64,000 nt of DNA, taken from positions 3,300-67,299 of the forward strand of contig DATLNB010000042.1 in NCBI GenBank assembly GCA_035536995.1, given 5' to 3'. Below, piece by piece: positions 56,957-64,000 of the stretch. Both the position numbers and the translations under genes were made by a program. The notes beneath the pieces were generated by a model. That model saw nothing but the letters and a program-made list of their open reading frames with translations, was not told the DNA's origin and searched no databases. This DNA comes from AV80 sp035536995 (GTDB taxonomy: Bacteria > Verrucomicrobiota > Verrucomicrobiia > Chthoniobacterales > UBA10450). Position 1 is the first letter of the stretch. Every line of letters begins with the position of its first letter.

Positions 56957-57457
56957 TCAGGCTGAAGCCGCCATCTCGCCCGCCACGCAACCAACCCGCG
57001 CCATTTTCACGCGCTGGAGGATTGCCTGTACTTTCGCGACCAATTCATCCGGCCGATGCGGCTTCAGGATTATCCCATCGAGGCCGGTCGCGAGCATGCG
57101 CTCGATCCGGTTTTCGACCTGAGCCATGAAACCCGTGCTGAGCAGGACAACGACGCCGGGGTGGATCGCACGGAGACGGCGGAACGTTTCAGCGCCGTCC
57201 ATGAACGGCATTGAGAAGTCGAGCAGGACGAGGTCGAACCAGTACGGCTGTTTCCGAAAAAGCTCGAGACACTTGAAGCCGGAGTCGGCGGCGACCACTT
57301 CAAATCCGGCCTCGGAGAAGACCCGGGCCGCGAGAATGCGCGCCGGCGCTTCGTCGTCGACCACGAGGATCCAGGCTGGCCTGGAGGGCGCAGCGCGGCC
57401 GGCAACCTCATCAGGGCCAGCTTGTTCGAAAAGTTCAGGACGAATTTCTTCTTTCAT
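56957..57457 (-). CDS. single-domain response regulator
   Basis: From ATG 57457 (MKEEIRPELFEQAGPDEVAG) the protein is 166 residues. The receiver domain (about 28-148) has D34-D35 (VVDDEAP), phosphorylation site D80 (LLDFSMP), S107/T108 (LLSTGF) and K132 (IILKPHRP). There is no output domain, so it acts by binding other proteins, in the manner of CheY or Spo0F. No kinase lies nearby. The frame extends to 57604 but the added region is unlikely to be coding. Confidence 0.9.
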   Translation of the reverse strand: MKEEIRPELFEQAGPDEVAGRAAPSRPAWILVVDDEAPARILAARVFSEAGFEVVAADSGFKCLELFRKQPYWFDLVLLDFSMPFMDGAETFRRLRAIHPGVVVLLSTGFMAQVENRIERMLATGLDGIILKPHRPDELVAKVQAILQRVKMARVGCVAGEMAASA

Positions 57458-57607
57458 TCGATTTACGTCACGGGCGTAAGTGCCGGATTTCCAGCTAAAT
57501 AGAGCAGGAAAAGTGCCGTTGCTTAGAATTACCATAACGCAGGCCTGTCGCCTCTGCCCGTCGCCGAAAACGACCAAATCCGGTTTCGCCGCGCCCGATA
57601 TCACGCT

Positions 57608-58402
57608 ATGTTACTGGCCCCACTGATGAACCAATTGTCTATCCGCAATTTACGCGCGTCGATCGCCGACCAGGAGATCATCCGCGGCCTTTCCCTCGCG
57701 ATACCGAAGGGTGAAGTCCACGCCATTATGGGGCCGAACGGATCGGGCAAAAGCACCCTTGCCAAGGTCCTCGCCGGGCATCCCGATTACAAAGTCATTT
57801 CCGGCCAAGTGGAAATGGACGGCGAGAACATCCTCGAGCTCGAGCCCGATGAACGCTCCCGCAAAGGCATTTTCCTGGCCTTCCAATATCCGAGCGAGAT
57901 CCCGGGCGTCAGCATCGCCAACTTTCTCCGTGCGGCCGTCCAGGCCCGCCTGCCCGAAGGCGAAGAACTGGAAGCCACCGAATACTACGCAAAGCTTTAC
58001 GAGAAGATGGATCTCCTCGAAATGGATCGCTCATTTACGTCGCGCTCGGTCAACGAAGGATTTTCCGGCGGCGAAAAGAAACGGAACGAGATTCTCCAGA
58101 TGGCGATGCTTCAGCCGAAGTATGCGGTTTTGGATGAAACCGACAGTGGGCTGGATATCGACGCGCTCAAAGTCGTCGCTAACGGAGTGAACGTGATGCG
58201 GGGCGAAACCATCGGCATCCTGGTGATCACCCATTACCAGCGATTGCTCGAATACATCGTCCCCGATCATGTCCATGTGATGGTTCAGGGACGAATCGCG
58301 CGAAGCGGAGGCAAGGAGCTTGCCCTGGAATTGGAAGAGAAGGGATACGAACGCTACGAAACCGAGGCGGAAAATGCCGTCGGACAACCCGCGGTCGTTT
58401 AG
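57608..58402 (+). CDS. sufC: SufC, Fe-S cluster assembly ATPase
   Basis: 264 residues, or 258 from ATG 57626 (MNQLSIRNLRASIADQEIIR), which is the more typical N-terminus. Walker A GPNGSGKST, Q-loop FLAFQYPSEIPG, signature FSGGEKKRNEILQ and Walker B YAVLDETDSGLDIDALKVV are all present and match SufC precisely. It powers the SufBCD scaffold. The order sufC-sufB-sufD with gaps of 12 and 63 bp marks an operon. Confidence 0.95.
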   Translation: MLLAPLMNQLSIRNLRASIADQEIIRGLSLAIPKGEVHAIMGPNGSGKSTLAKVLAGHPDYKVISGQVEMDGENILELEPDERSRKGIFLAFQYPSEIPGVSIANFLRAAVQARLPEGEELEATEYYAKLYEKMDLLEMDRSFTSRSVNEGFSGGEKKRNEILQMAMLQPKYAVLDETDSGLDIDALKVVANGVNVMRGETIGILVITHYQRLLEYIVPDHVHVMVQGRIARSGGKELALELEEKGYERYETEAENAVGQPAVV

Positions 58403-58414
58403 GGGAAACAAACC

Positions 58415-59824
58415 ATGGCCAAACAACCATCACCTTTGGAGATCGAGAGGAACGTCGGGAACTTTGCCTACCCGGAAACGCATAAGCACGATGCCGGGGT
58501 CGGGCTGACAGAGAAGACGATCCATTACATCGCCGATATCAAGGAAGATCCGGATTGGGTCCGCGAGTTTCGCCTCAATGCTTACAAAACGTTTCTGAGC
58601 AAGCCGATGCCGACGCATTGGGCCAGCAAGGATCTCGAGGCCATCGTTTTCGAGAACATTCGCTATTATTTAAGCGCGGGCACGCAGCCGAAACGGAGCT
58701 GGGAAGATGTCCCGGACGACGTGAAACGCACCTTCGAGCGGCTGGGCATTCCCGAGCAGGAGCGCAAATTCCTCGCGGGCGTCGAAGCACAGTTCGATAG
58801 CGAGGCGGTTTATTCCAACATCAAAAAAGCGGTCGGCGAACAGGGCGTCATCTTTGTCGGGAGCCGCGAAGGATTGAAAGATCACCCGGAGATATTCCGG
58901 AAATGGTTCGGCAAAGTGATCCCGACCGGCGACAACAAATTCAGCGCGCTTAACTCAGCCGTGTTCAGCGGCGGTTCATTCATTTACGTCCCGCCCGGCG
59001 TGAAGGTGAAGCACCCGCTCCAGGCCTATTTTCGGATTAACGCCGAGAACTGTGGGCAATTCGAGCGAACCCTGATTATCTGCGATGAAGGCTCGGAGCT
59101 CACCTACATGGAGGGTTGCACCGCGCCGAAATTCAACACCGCGACATTACACAGCGCTGTCGTCGAGCTGGTCGCGCTGAAAGGCGCAAAGATCCAATAC
59201 ATCACCGTCCAGAACTGGTCGTCGAATGTGTTTAACCTGGTCACCAAGCGCGGGCTCGCCCACGAAGACGCCGAGGTGAAATGGATCGATTGCAACATCG
59301 GGTCCCGCCTGACGATGAAGTATCCCGGCGTGATCATGAAAGGCCGGCGCGCCCGCGGCGAAGTGCTGTCGATTGCCCTGGCCAGCGACGGCCAGCATCA
59401 GGACACCGGGGCAAAGATGGTGCACGCGGCCGACGAAACGACGAGCAACATTATTTCGAAGAGCATCAGTATCGGCGAAGGCCGGGCGACCTACCGCGGC
59501 CTGGTCCAGATCCCGAAGCATCTCAAGAATTGCAAGAACAACACGGAGTGCGACGCGCTCCTGATCAACTCAACCAGCCGGACGGACACGTATCCCGCGA
59601 TCACGGTTCGCGGCACCGGCAATTCCGTCCAGCACGAGGCCAGTGTTAGCCAGGTCAGCGCCGAGCAAATCTTTTACATGCAGCAGCGCGGCCTGTCCGA
59701 AGCGCAGGCCATGAGCCTGAGCGTGAACGGTTTCGTCAACGACCTGGTCCGGCAGTTTCCCATGGAATACAGCGTCGAGCTCAAGCGCCTGATCGAGCTT
59801 GAGATGGAAGGCTCGGTCGGCTAA
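58415..59824 (+). CDS. sufB: SufB, Fe-S cluster scaffold
   Basis: 469 residues, typical of SufB. Diagnostic stretches: YRLSAGTQPKRSWEDVPDD-like (with FERLGIPEQERKFLAGVEAQ), NSAVFSGGSFIYVPPGVKVK, ISIGEGRATYRGLVQIPKHL and EQIFYMQQRGLSEAQAMSLS near the end. SufB carries the nascent cluster on its beta-helix in complex with SufC2D. 12 bp after sufC. Confidence 0.95.
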   Translation: MAKQPSPLEIERNVGNFAYPETHKHDAGVGLTEKTIHYIADIKEDPDWVREFRLNAYKTFLSKPMPTHWASKDLEAIVFENIRYYLSAGTQPKRSWEDVPDDVKRTFERLGIPEQERKFLAGVEAQFDSEAVYSNIKKAVGEQGVIFVGSREGLKDHPEIFRKWFGKVIPTGDNKFSALNSAVFSGGSFIYVPPGVKVKHPLQAYFRINAENCGQFERTLIICDEGSELTYMEGCTAPKFNTATLHSAVVELVALKGAKIQYITVQNWSSNVFNLVTKRGLAHEDAEVKWIDCNIGSRLTMKYPGVIMKGRRARGEVLSIALASDGQHQDTGAKMVHAADETTSNIISKSISIGEGRATYRGLVQIPKHLKNCKNNTECDALLINSTSRTDTYPAITVRGTGNSVQHEASVSQVSAEQIFYMQQRGLSEAQAMSLSVNGFVNDLVRQFPMEYSVELKRLIELEMEGSVG

Positions 59825-59887
59825 GGTTCGACCCCCACGACAGGAGCGAAGCGGCGGTCAACGTGGCCGCCGTTTGCGTTTCACGGT

Positions 59888-61243
59888 ATGAGTAACCAGA
59901 CAGCCGTCCTCGACGAAACCATGGAAGAGACAGTATCGCCGTCCTGCGCGCGCGCGATCCTCTCCAATCCGTTCGAGACGCGTTCGCCTGATTTGCCCGC
60001 CTGGTTTCGTGAGCAACAGGACGCAGCCTGGGCAAAATTCGAAGCGTTGCCTTATCCGGCGCGGAAAGAACAGGCCTGGCGTTTCTCGAACGTAAACTCC
60101 CTCGACCTTTCCTCCTACAATGTCGGGGCGCCGCTGAGCCAACCGGAACGGGAAGAGATTCTCGAACGCTCAACTCAGCTGCGCGAAGTTGCCGGCCGGC
60201 TGATCTTTGCCGACGACCAATTGCTCCGGCGGGACCCGTTATCGCAGAAGCTTCTGGCCGCCGGCGTTCTCCTGAAACCGCTCGAACGCGCGATCATCGA
60301 GCACGAGGATTTGTTCCGCCGGCATTTCATGGCGCAACCGGCGTTGCTCGGGTCGGCGAAGTTCGCGGCGCTCCACCAGGCGCACGTAACTTCAGGCACT
60401 TTCGTTTACGTGCCGAAAGGCGTCGAAGTCGAGCTGCCGATCGAGATTTTCCACTGGCTCTATGGGGAGAATGCGTCCGTCTTTCCGCACACTCTCCTGA
60501 TTGCCGACGAAATGGCCAAGGTCACCGTGATAGAGCATTTCGGCTCCGTCCATCCCGACCGGGCCGGTTTTGCCTGTGGCGTAAACGACCTAGTCGTGGG
60601 GCGCGGCGCGAAACTTAACTATGTCTGCACCCAAAACTGGAACGAGAAAACACTCGCGCTCCAGATCAACTCGACCTCAGTTGAGCGCGATGCCTCCGCC
60701 CTAAGCCTGAACGTTCATCTCGGCGGCGCGTACTCAAGGTTCGAAGGGTTAAGCCGGTTGATCGGCGAAGGCGCCCGGAGCGATATGCTCGCGGTCTCCG
60801 TCGCCGACAACGCCCAGGAGTTCGATGCCCGGACCCTCCAAGATCACGCGAGTCCACACACCACCAGCGATCTTCTTTACAAGAATTCCCTCAACGATCG
60901 CGGGCGGAGCACATTCGGTGGGTTAATTCGGGTCGAGCCGCACGCCCATTTCACAGACGCCTACCAGACGGTGCGCAATCTTCTGTTGAGCGACGACGCC
61001 GAGGCCAACTCGATGCCCGGTCTCGAAATCCTGGCCGACAACGTGAAGTGCAGCCACGGCGCCACCTCCGGCCAGATCGCGGAGAACGAAATGTTTTACC
61101 TCCTCTCCCGCGGAATTCCGGCTTCCGTCGCCAAGCAACTTCTTGTCTCCGGCTTCCTCAACGAAGTCGTCGATCGCCTCGATCATCCAGCGATCACGAG
61201 CCTGGTGCACGAGCTCATCGAACATAAGTTCTCGCGGCGCTAG
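59888..61243 (+). CDS. sufD: SufD, Fe-S assembly scaffold partner
   Basis: 451 residues. Beta-helix core with VTSGTFVYVPKGVEVELPIE, then EHFGSVHPDRAGFACGVNDL and, close to the end, DNVKCSHGATSGQIAENEMF (the conserved His region) and LVSGFLNEVVDRL. The N-terminal ~100 residues hold the helical arm. It forms a heterodimer with SufB. No SufS, SufE or SufU gene follows, although these usually complete the operon; the next gene is convergent. Confidence 0.95.
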   Translation: MSNQTAVLDETMEETVSPSCARAILSNPFETRSPDLPAWFREQQDAAWAKFEALPYPARKEQAWRFSNVNSLDLSSYNVGAPLSQPEREEILERSTQLREVAGRLIFADDQLLRRDPLSQKLLAAGVLLKPLERAIIEHEDLFRRHFMAQPALLGSAKFAALHQAHVTSGTFVYVPKGVEVELPIEIFHWLYGENASVFPHTLLIADEMAKVTVIEHFGSVHPDRAGFACGVNDLVVGRGAKLNYVCTQNWNEKTLALQINSTSVERDASALSLNVHLGGAYSRFEGLSRLIGEGARSDMLAVSVADNAQEFDARTLQDHASPHTTSDLLYKNSLNDRGRSTFGGLIRVEPHAHFTDAYQTVRNLLLSDDAEANSMPGLEILADNVKCSHGATSGQIAENEMFYLLSRGIPASVAKQLLVSGFLNEVVDRLDHPAITSLVHELIEHKFSRR

Positions 61244-61249
61244 CGCGGT

Positions 61250-61320
61250 GTAGCGGCGGGTGTCCTCACCCGCACAGAGCGTTTTGAATCGAGAAATGCG
61301 GGTGGGACACCCGCCGCTAC
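61250..61320. repeat. family-C inverted repeat between convergent genes
   Basis: Perfect 15-bp arms gtagcggcgggtgtc (61250-61264) and gacacccgccgctac (61306-61320) fill the gap between the sufD stop and the serine hydrolase stop. The element is well placed to terminate both genes. Confidence 0.8.
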
Positions 61321-61321
61321 A

Positions 61322-63712
61322 TCATTGCACGTTGTAGACTTCGACGAGGGCGACGCCCGTCGTGTTTCCTTTGCCGCGCACGATCGCGGTGTAATTGCCG
61401 GGGGCGACGGTCTGGATCAGGGCCGATTCCGCGTCGATGGAGGGCGCGAGGCCGGCGGCTTCGATCTCGGCCTGCTGGGAAGATTTCCAGTCGTCATTCG
61501 ACCGCAGGATGGTGCCGCTCGCATTCACAAGGTCCAACGTTGGGTCTGAGAGCGTGCCGTTGATTCCGGAATTCGCGAGGCTCGGGCCGAGAGCGCGAAC
61601 CACGACCTTCGCGTTACCAGCGCTGGAGCTCGGTCCCACGATCAGGCCGCCGATCATGACGCCGTTATCGGTCTCGACGAACCCGCGGCTGGCGATATTT
61701 GCCAGCTTGGAATCGGCGGCCTGGTCGAGATCGTATACTTCGACCACGCCCACGCCTTCCGCTCCACCGTTTCCCTTCAGGACGGCGGTGTAGGCCCCGG
61801 GGGCGAGTGTCCGCACGATGGCGGACTCGGCGTCATTCCCCGGCGGGATCCCGGTAGCTTCAATCTCGGTTTGCTGGTCGCTCTTCCAGTCGTTGTTCGT
61901 TTGCAACGTCGTGCTCCCCTGGAAAAGCTCCAGCGTCGGGTCGGCCAGCGCGTCACTGAAGAATCCAGAGAGCGACGGCCCGATGCCGCGGATAATTACT
62001 TTCTTAGGTGTGTTGCCGGTAATGACGAAGCCGCCGATCAGCACCTTGTCCCCGCTCTGCACCCGCAGCCGGGTCGCGATGTTCAGCAACTGCGCATTCC
62101 CAGGCGACGTTCCAGCCGTGCTTTGTGAGCCGCTTGCGGGATTGCCTAATTGGTACAGCGCATAATTTCCTGTATTAACGTTCTTCTTATACTCATACAG
62201 GCGAAACTGATAGTTTGTCTGGCCGTCCAGATTGCTGACAGTCGTGTTATTCCCCGCACCCCTGTAAACGACATAGTTCCCGTCACCTAAATCTACGGGC
62301 TGACCGGCGGCGTATTCGGTGCCGTCCAGAGGAAATCTATTCGGTGCGCCGCCCGCCCGCATAATCAGCACGCGCCCGTTGCCGTTACCATTTGTCCAGT
62401 TCACGGTCATCGAATTGCTCGTGATGTTGGAGAAATTCATCGCCGAAGCTTTTTGCGTCGGAACGTCAAAAAGATCGTGGGTTGGAAAGGCAGTGGTGCT
62501 GTTGACGCAATTCCCAAAACCAAGATTAGCGACAGCATTTTCAAAACCGGAAGCGTCCGAGCGTTTGTTCAGGATCACCGCCCAGGTCACCTGATTGTTA
62601 TTCCTCACCATCCAACTGTACGAGCCAAAAAGCGCGCCGGCGTGCCACCAGAAACCTGCAGAATTTACCTGTATGCCCTTGGCATAGCTGGCTTGGTTGG
62701 CAGATGGCGTGGTCATGGTTTGGAGACTGGGCGCAGAAAGAATATCGGGACGACTCGGAAAACCATCGAAGGCTGCAAATAGCCTGAGCAAGTCACGCGG
62801 GGTCGCGATCCAGCCCCCGTGAGCGTCCATTGCTTCAACACTCGCGCCGCCGTATTGCCAGGGAACAAATTTTCCCGTTCCATAAGCTGAAAGCGTCGTG
62901 AAAGGGCTGTTGTATTCGCCTTCCCGTTCCTGCTTATCCGCCAGGAGGTTTTTGCCCAAACGAATGTCGTAAATCCCAAGGGGGGCGAAAATGGTCTGTT
63001 TGACGTAGTTCTCGTAAGTCATGCCGGTTTTCTTTTCGATCACCTCGCCGAGAACCAGGAAACCGACGTTTGAATAGCTGAAAGCAGTGCCCGGGGTAAA
63101 ATCCAACCCTCTCTGAATCAAAAATTTGATCAGGGAGCGTGGCGACACCGGATTCGGCTCTCCCACGGTTTGAGTAACGTGCAGCGGAAAATCGATCGGA
63201 TCACTGGCTCCAAAGCCGTAGGGATAGGGCGGTAAAGGATTCGGCGACATCGGCAAATCCCGATTCCAGCCGGCGGAATGCTCGAGCAAATTTTGAATCG
63301 TGATGTTATAAACGCGGGTGTCGGTGATGTTCGCGTTGGCGAAATAAGAATCCGCATTAAGAATTCCGCCGGGACCGAAAGGTTTATCGCTTAAGCTTAA
63401 CTGTCCGCTTTCGATCAGCCTCATGATCGCGACAGAAGTGATCGGTTTGGAAATGCTGGCGATGCGAAACAGATGATAGGGCTGGGTAGCCTCGGTTCCG
63501 GCTTGATCAGCAGTTCCAAAGGCACGCATGTAAACCAGCTTGCCGTTTTTGGTGATGGCTAAGGTCGCGCCGGGAATCTGATAATTAGCCATGAACGTTT
63601 GCATCTGCGTATCGCACTGGCTCATGGAACCAGCGGGAATGCCGGTTTGCGCAAATATCGGCAAAGCGAAAACCATGAGGGCGATGGTTCCGATTAGTCC
63701 TTTACATTTCAT
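61322..63712 (-). CDS. exported serine hydrolase (beta-lactamase family) with Fn3-like and duplicated C-terminal modules
   Basis: 796 residues. Signal peptide about 1-21 (MKCKGLIGTIALMVFALPIF). The beta-lactamase/class C-like domain (about 30-390) has the S86-x-x-K89 tetrad (ASISKP), a Tyr-x-Asn-type motif SYSNVGF near 213-219 and a WWHAGALFG near 360, the equivalent of the HTG/KTG box. This group includes D-aminopeptidases and esterases, and most are not antibiotic beta-lactamases. A Fn3-like domain follows (about 430-530). Two homologous ~128-residue modules (542-669 and 670-796) match those of the 1177-residue protein. The start is a good ATG at 63712. Confidence 0.9.
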   Translation of the reverse strand: MKCKGLIGTIALMVFALPIFAQTGIPAGSMSQCDTQMQTFMANYQIPGATLAITKNGKLVYMRAFGTADQAGTEATQPYHLFRIASISKPITSVAIMRLIESGQLSLSDKPFGPGGILNADSYFANANITDTRVYNITIQNLLEHSAGWNRDLPMSPNPLPPYPYGFGASDPIDFPLHVTQTVGEPNPVSPRSLIKFLIQRGLDFTPGTAFSYSNVGFLVLGEVIEKKTGMTYENYVKQTIFAPLGIYDIRLGKNLLADKQEREGEYNSPFTTLSAYGTGKFVPWQYGGASVEAMDAHGGWIATPRDLLRLFAAFDGFPSRPDILSAPSLQTMTTPSANQASYAKGIQVNSAGFWWHAGALFGSYSWMVRNNNQVTWAVILNKRSDASGFENAVANLGFGNCVNSTTAFPTHDLFDVPTQKASAMNFSNITSNSMTVNWTNGNGNGRVLIMRAGGAPNRFPLDGTEYAAGQPVDLGDGNYVVYRGAGNNTTVSNLDGQTNYQFRLYEYKKNVNTGNYALYQLGNPASGSQSTAGTSPGNAQLLNIATRLRVQSGDKVLIGGFVITGNTPKKVIIRGIGPSLSGFFSDALADPTLELFQGSTTLQTNNDWKSDQQTEIEATGIPPGNDAESAIVRTLAPGAYTAVLKGNGGAEGVGVVEVYDLDQAADSKLANIASRGFVETDNGVMIGGLIVGPSSSAGNAKVVVRALGPSLANSGINGTLSDPTLDLVNASGTILRSNDDWKSSQQAEIEAAGLAPSIDAESALIQTVAPGNYTAIVRGKGNTTGVALVEVYNVQ

Positions 63713-63818
63713 CTCTTAATTCTCGCTTCGGAGGCTCGGACAAGCTGGTGAAACACCGTGTGTCGCATAGACCCTCAGGAAACTAATTCGTGACCAAAAA
63801 GTCAATATGAGTCATCAG

Positions 63819-64000
63819 TCAAAACGCTAAGTACAGCTCGGCAATCGCCGTCGCTTCGTCGCGGATGCGCGCGCAGAGCTCCTTAGGCGCAAGGACGCGA
63901 GCGTGTTTGCCCCAGCTCAGGATCCAGCGCTCGATCTCCTGGAGTCCGCCCAATTCGAGCTCCAGGATAATTGAGCCATCGGGCTTCTCCTTCACGCGCT
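63819..64000 (-). CDS. C-terminal end of a WYL-type transcriptional regulator
   Basis: The frame ends at TGA 63821-63819 and leaves the right window edge open. The last 59 residues read RVKEKPDGSIILELELGGLQ, then EIERWILSWGKHARVLAPKE and LCARIRDEATAIAELYLAF. This is the WCX/WYL C-terminal pattern 'I..WILSWG...VL.P.EL...I'. WYL-domain proteins pair a helix-turn-helix DNA-binding N-terminus with this ligand-sensing region. The DNA-binding part is outside the window. Confidence 0.85.
   Translation of the reverse strand, partial: RVKEKPDGSIILELELGGLQEIERWILSWGKHARVLAPKELCARIRDEATAIAELYLAF

Noticed and set aside
61322..63712. Calling the serine hydrolase an antibiotic-resistance beta-lactamase
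   Set aside because: SxxK and the other boxes fit the wider esterase/D-aminopeptidase group. The long C-terminal modules and lack of class A/C specific motifs argue against an antibiotic-resistance enzyme.

Overview
The window is 64 kb of GC-rich bacterial chromosome. Three things point to Verrucomicrobiota, probably a soil Chthoniobacterales-type lineage: the style of the secreted proteins (two unrelated enzymes end in the same duplicated ~125-residue module), the short palindromic repeats that fill most intergenic gaps, and Gram-negative envelope genes (TonB receptor, TolC-type channel, RND pump). This is an inference from sequence character; the window has no rRNA. One clear tRNA is present, tRNA-Gln(UUG). 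Dense shadow reading frames opposite real genes are typical of the base composition. || Layout. 1-5.8 kb: small conserved proteins, an M23 peptidase, a stress-protein trio (CsbD-like, glycine-zipper YflT-like, BON) on the minus strand, a small membrane protein and a glycosyltransferase. 6.2-7.1 kb: four very small plus-strand genes (omega-like RNA polymerase subunit, FmdB-like protein, zinc-ribbon peptide, basic peptide), then a 47-bp tandem repeat. 8.1-16.7 kb: exported proteins, a ferritin-like protein, a STAS protein, a 1177-residue secreted sialidase-like protein, a methyltransferase, an L,D-transpeptidase and a YidB-like protein. 17.4-19.7 kb: TonB-dependent receptor. || 19.8-28.8 kb: six minus-strand genes packed with gaps of 12 bp or less: a membrane Ser/Thr kinase with an extracytoplasmic YD-repeat region, an unknown protein, an SLC13-type permease, an ABC exporter, a calcineurin-like phosphoesterase and a membrane SRPBCC protein. 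This is the best candidate for an undescribed system. 28.9-29.9 kb: three small exported proteins, two of them Cys-rich, around a pair of matching operator-like palindromes. 30-34.5 kb: phosphoribosyltransferase (frameshifted), M28 peptidase and TPR protein, an apparent operon. || 34.6-46.7 kb: heavy-metal, probably copper, resistance: Cys-containing exported protein, TolC/adaptor/RND efflux trio, His-rich periplasmic protein, ChrA chromate transporter, a copper-binding-type exported protein, a DUF4198 protein and a CopA-type ATPase. 46.8-52.1 kb: TauE/SafE permease, DUF1223, MsrB, VOC protein, thioesterase and other small genes. 52.3-56.6 kb: a molybdenum hydroxylase operon (2Fe-2S subunit, Tat-exported Mo subunit, XdhC, and a MocA-like transferase fused to a CDGSH iron-sulfur domain). 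56.8-61.2 kb: tRNA-Gln, a response regulator and sufCBD. 61.3-64 kb: a secreted serine hydrolase and the end of a WYL-type regulator. || Themes are metal and redox handling (copper and chromate efflux, Fe-S assembly, Mo enzyme, MsrB, ferritin-like protein) and envelope or secreted functions.
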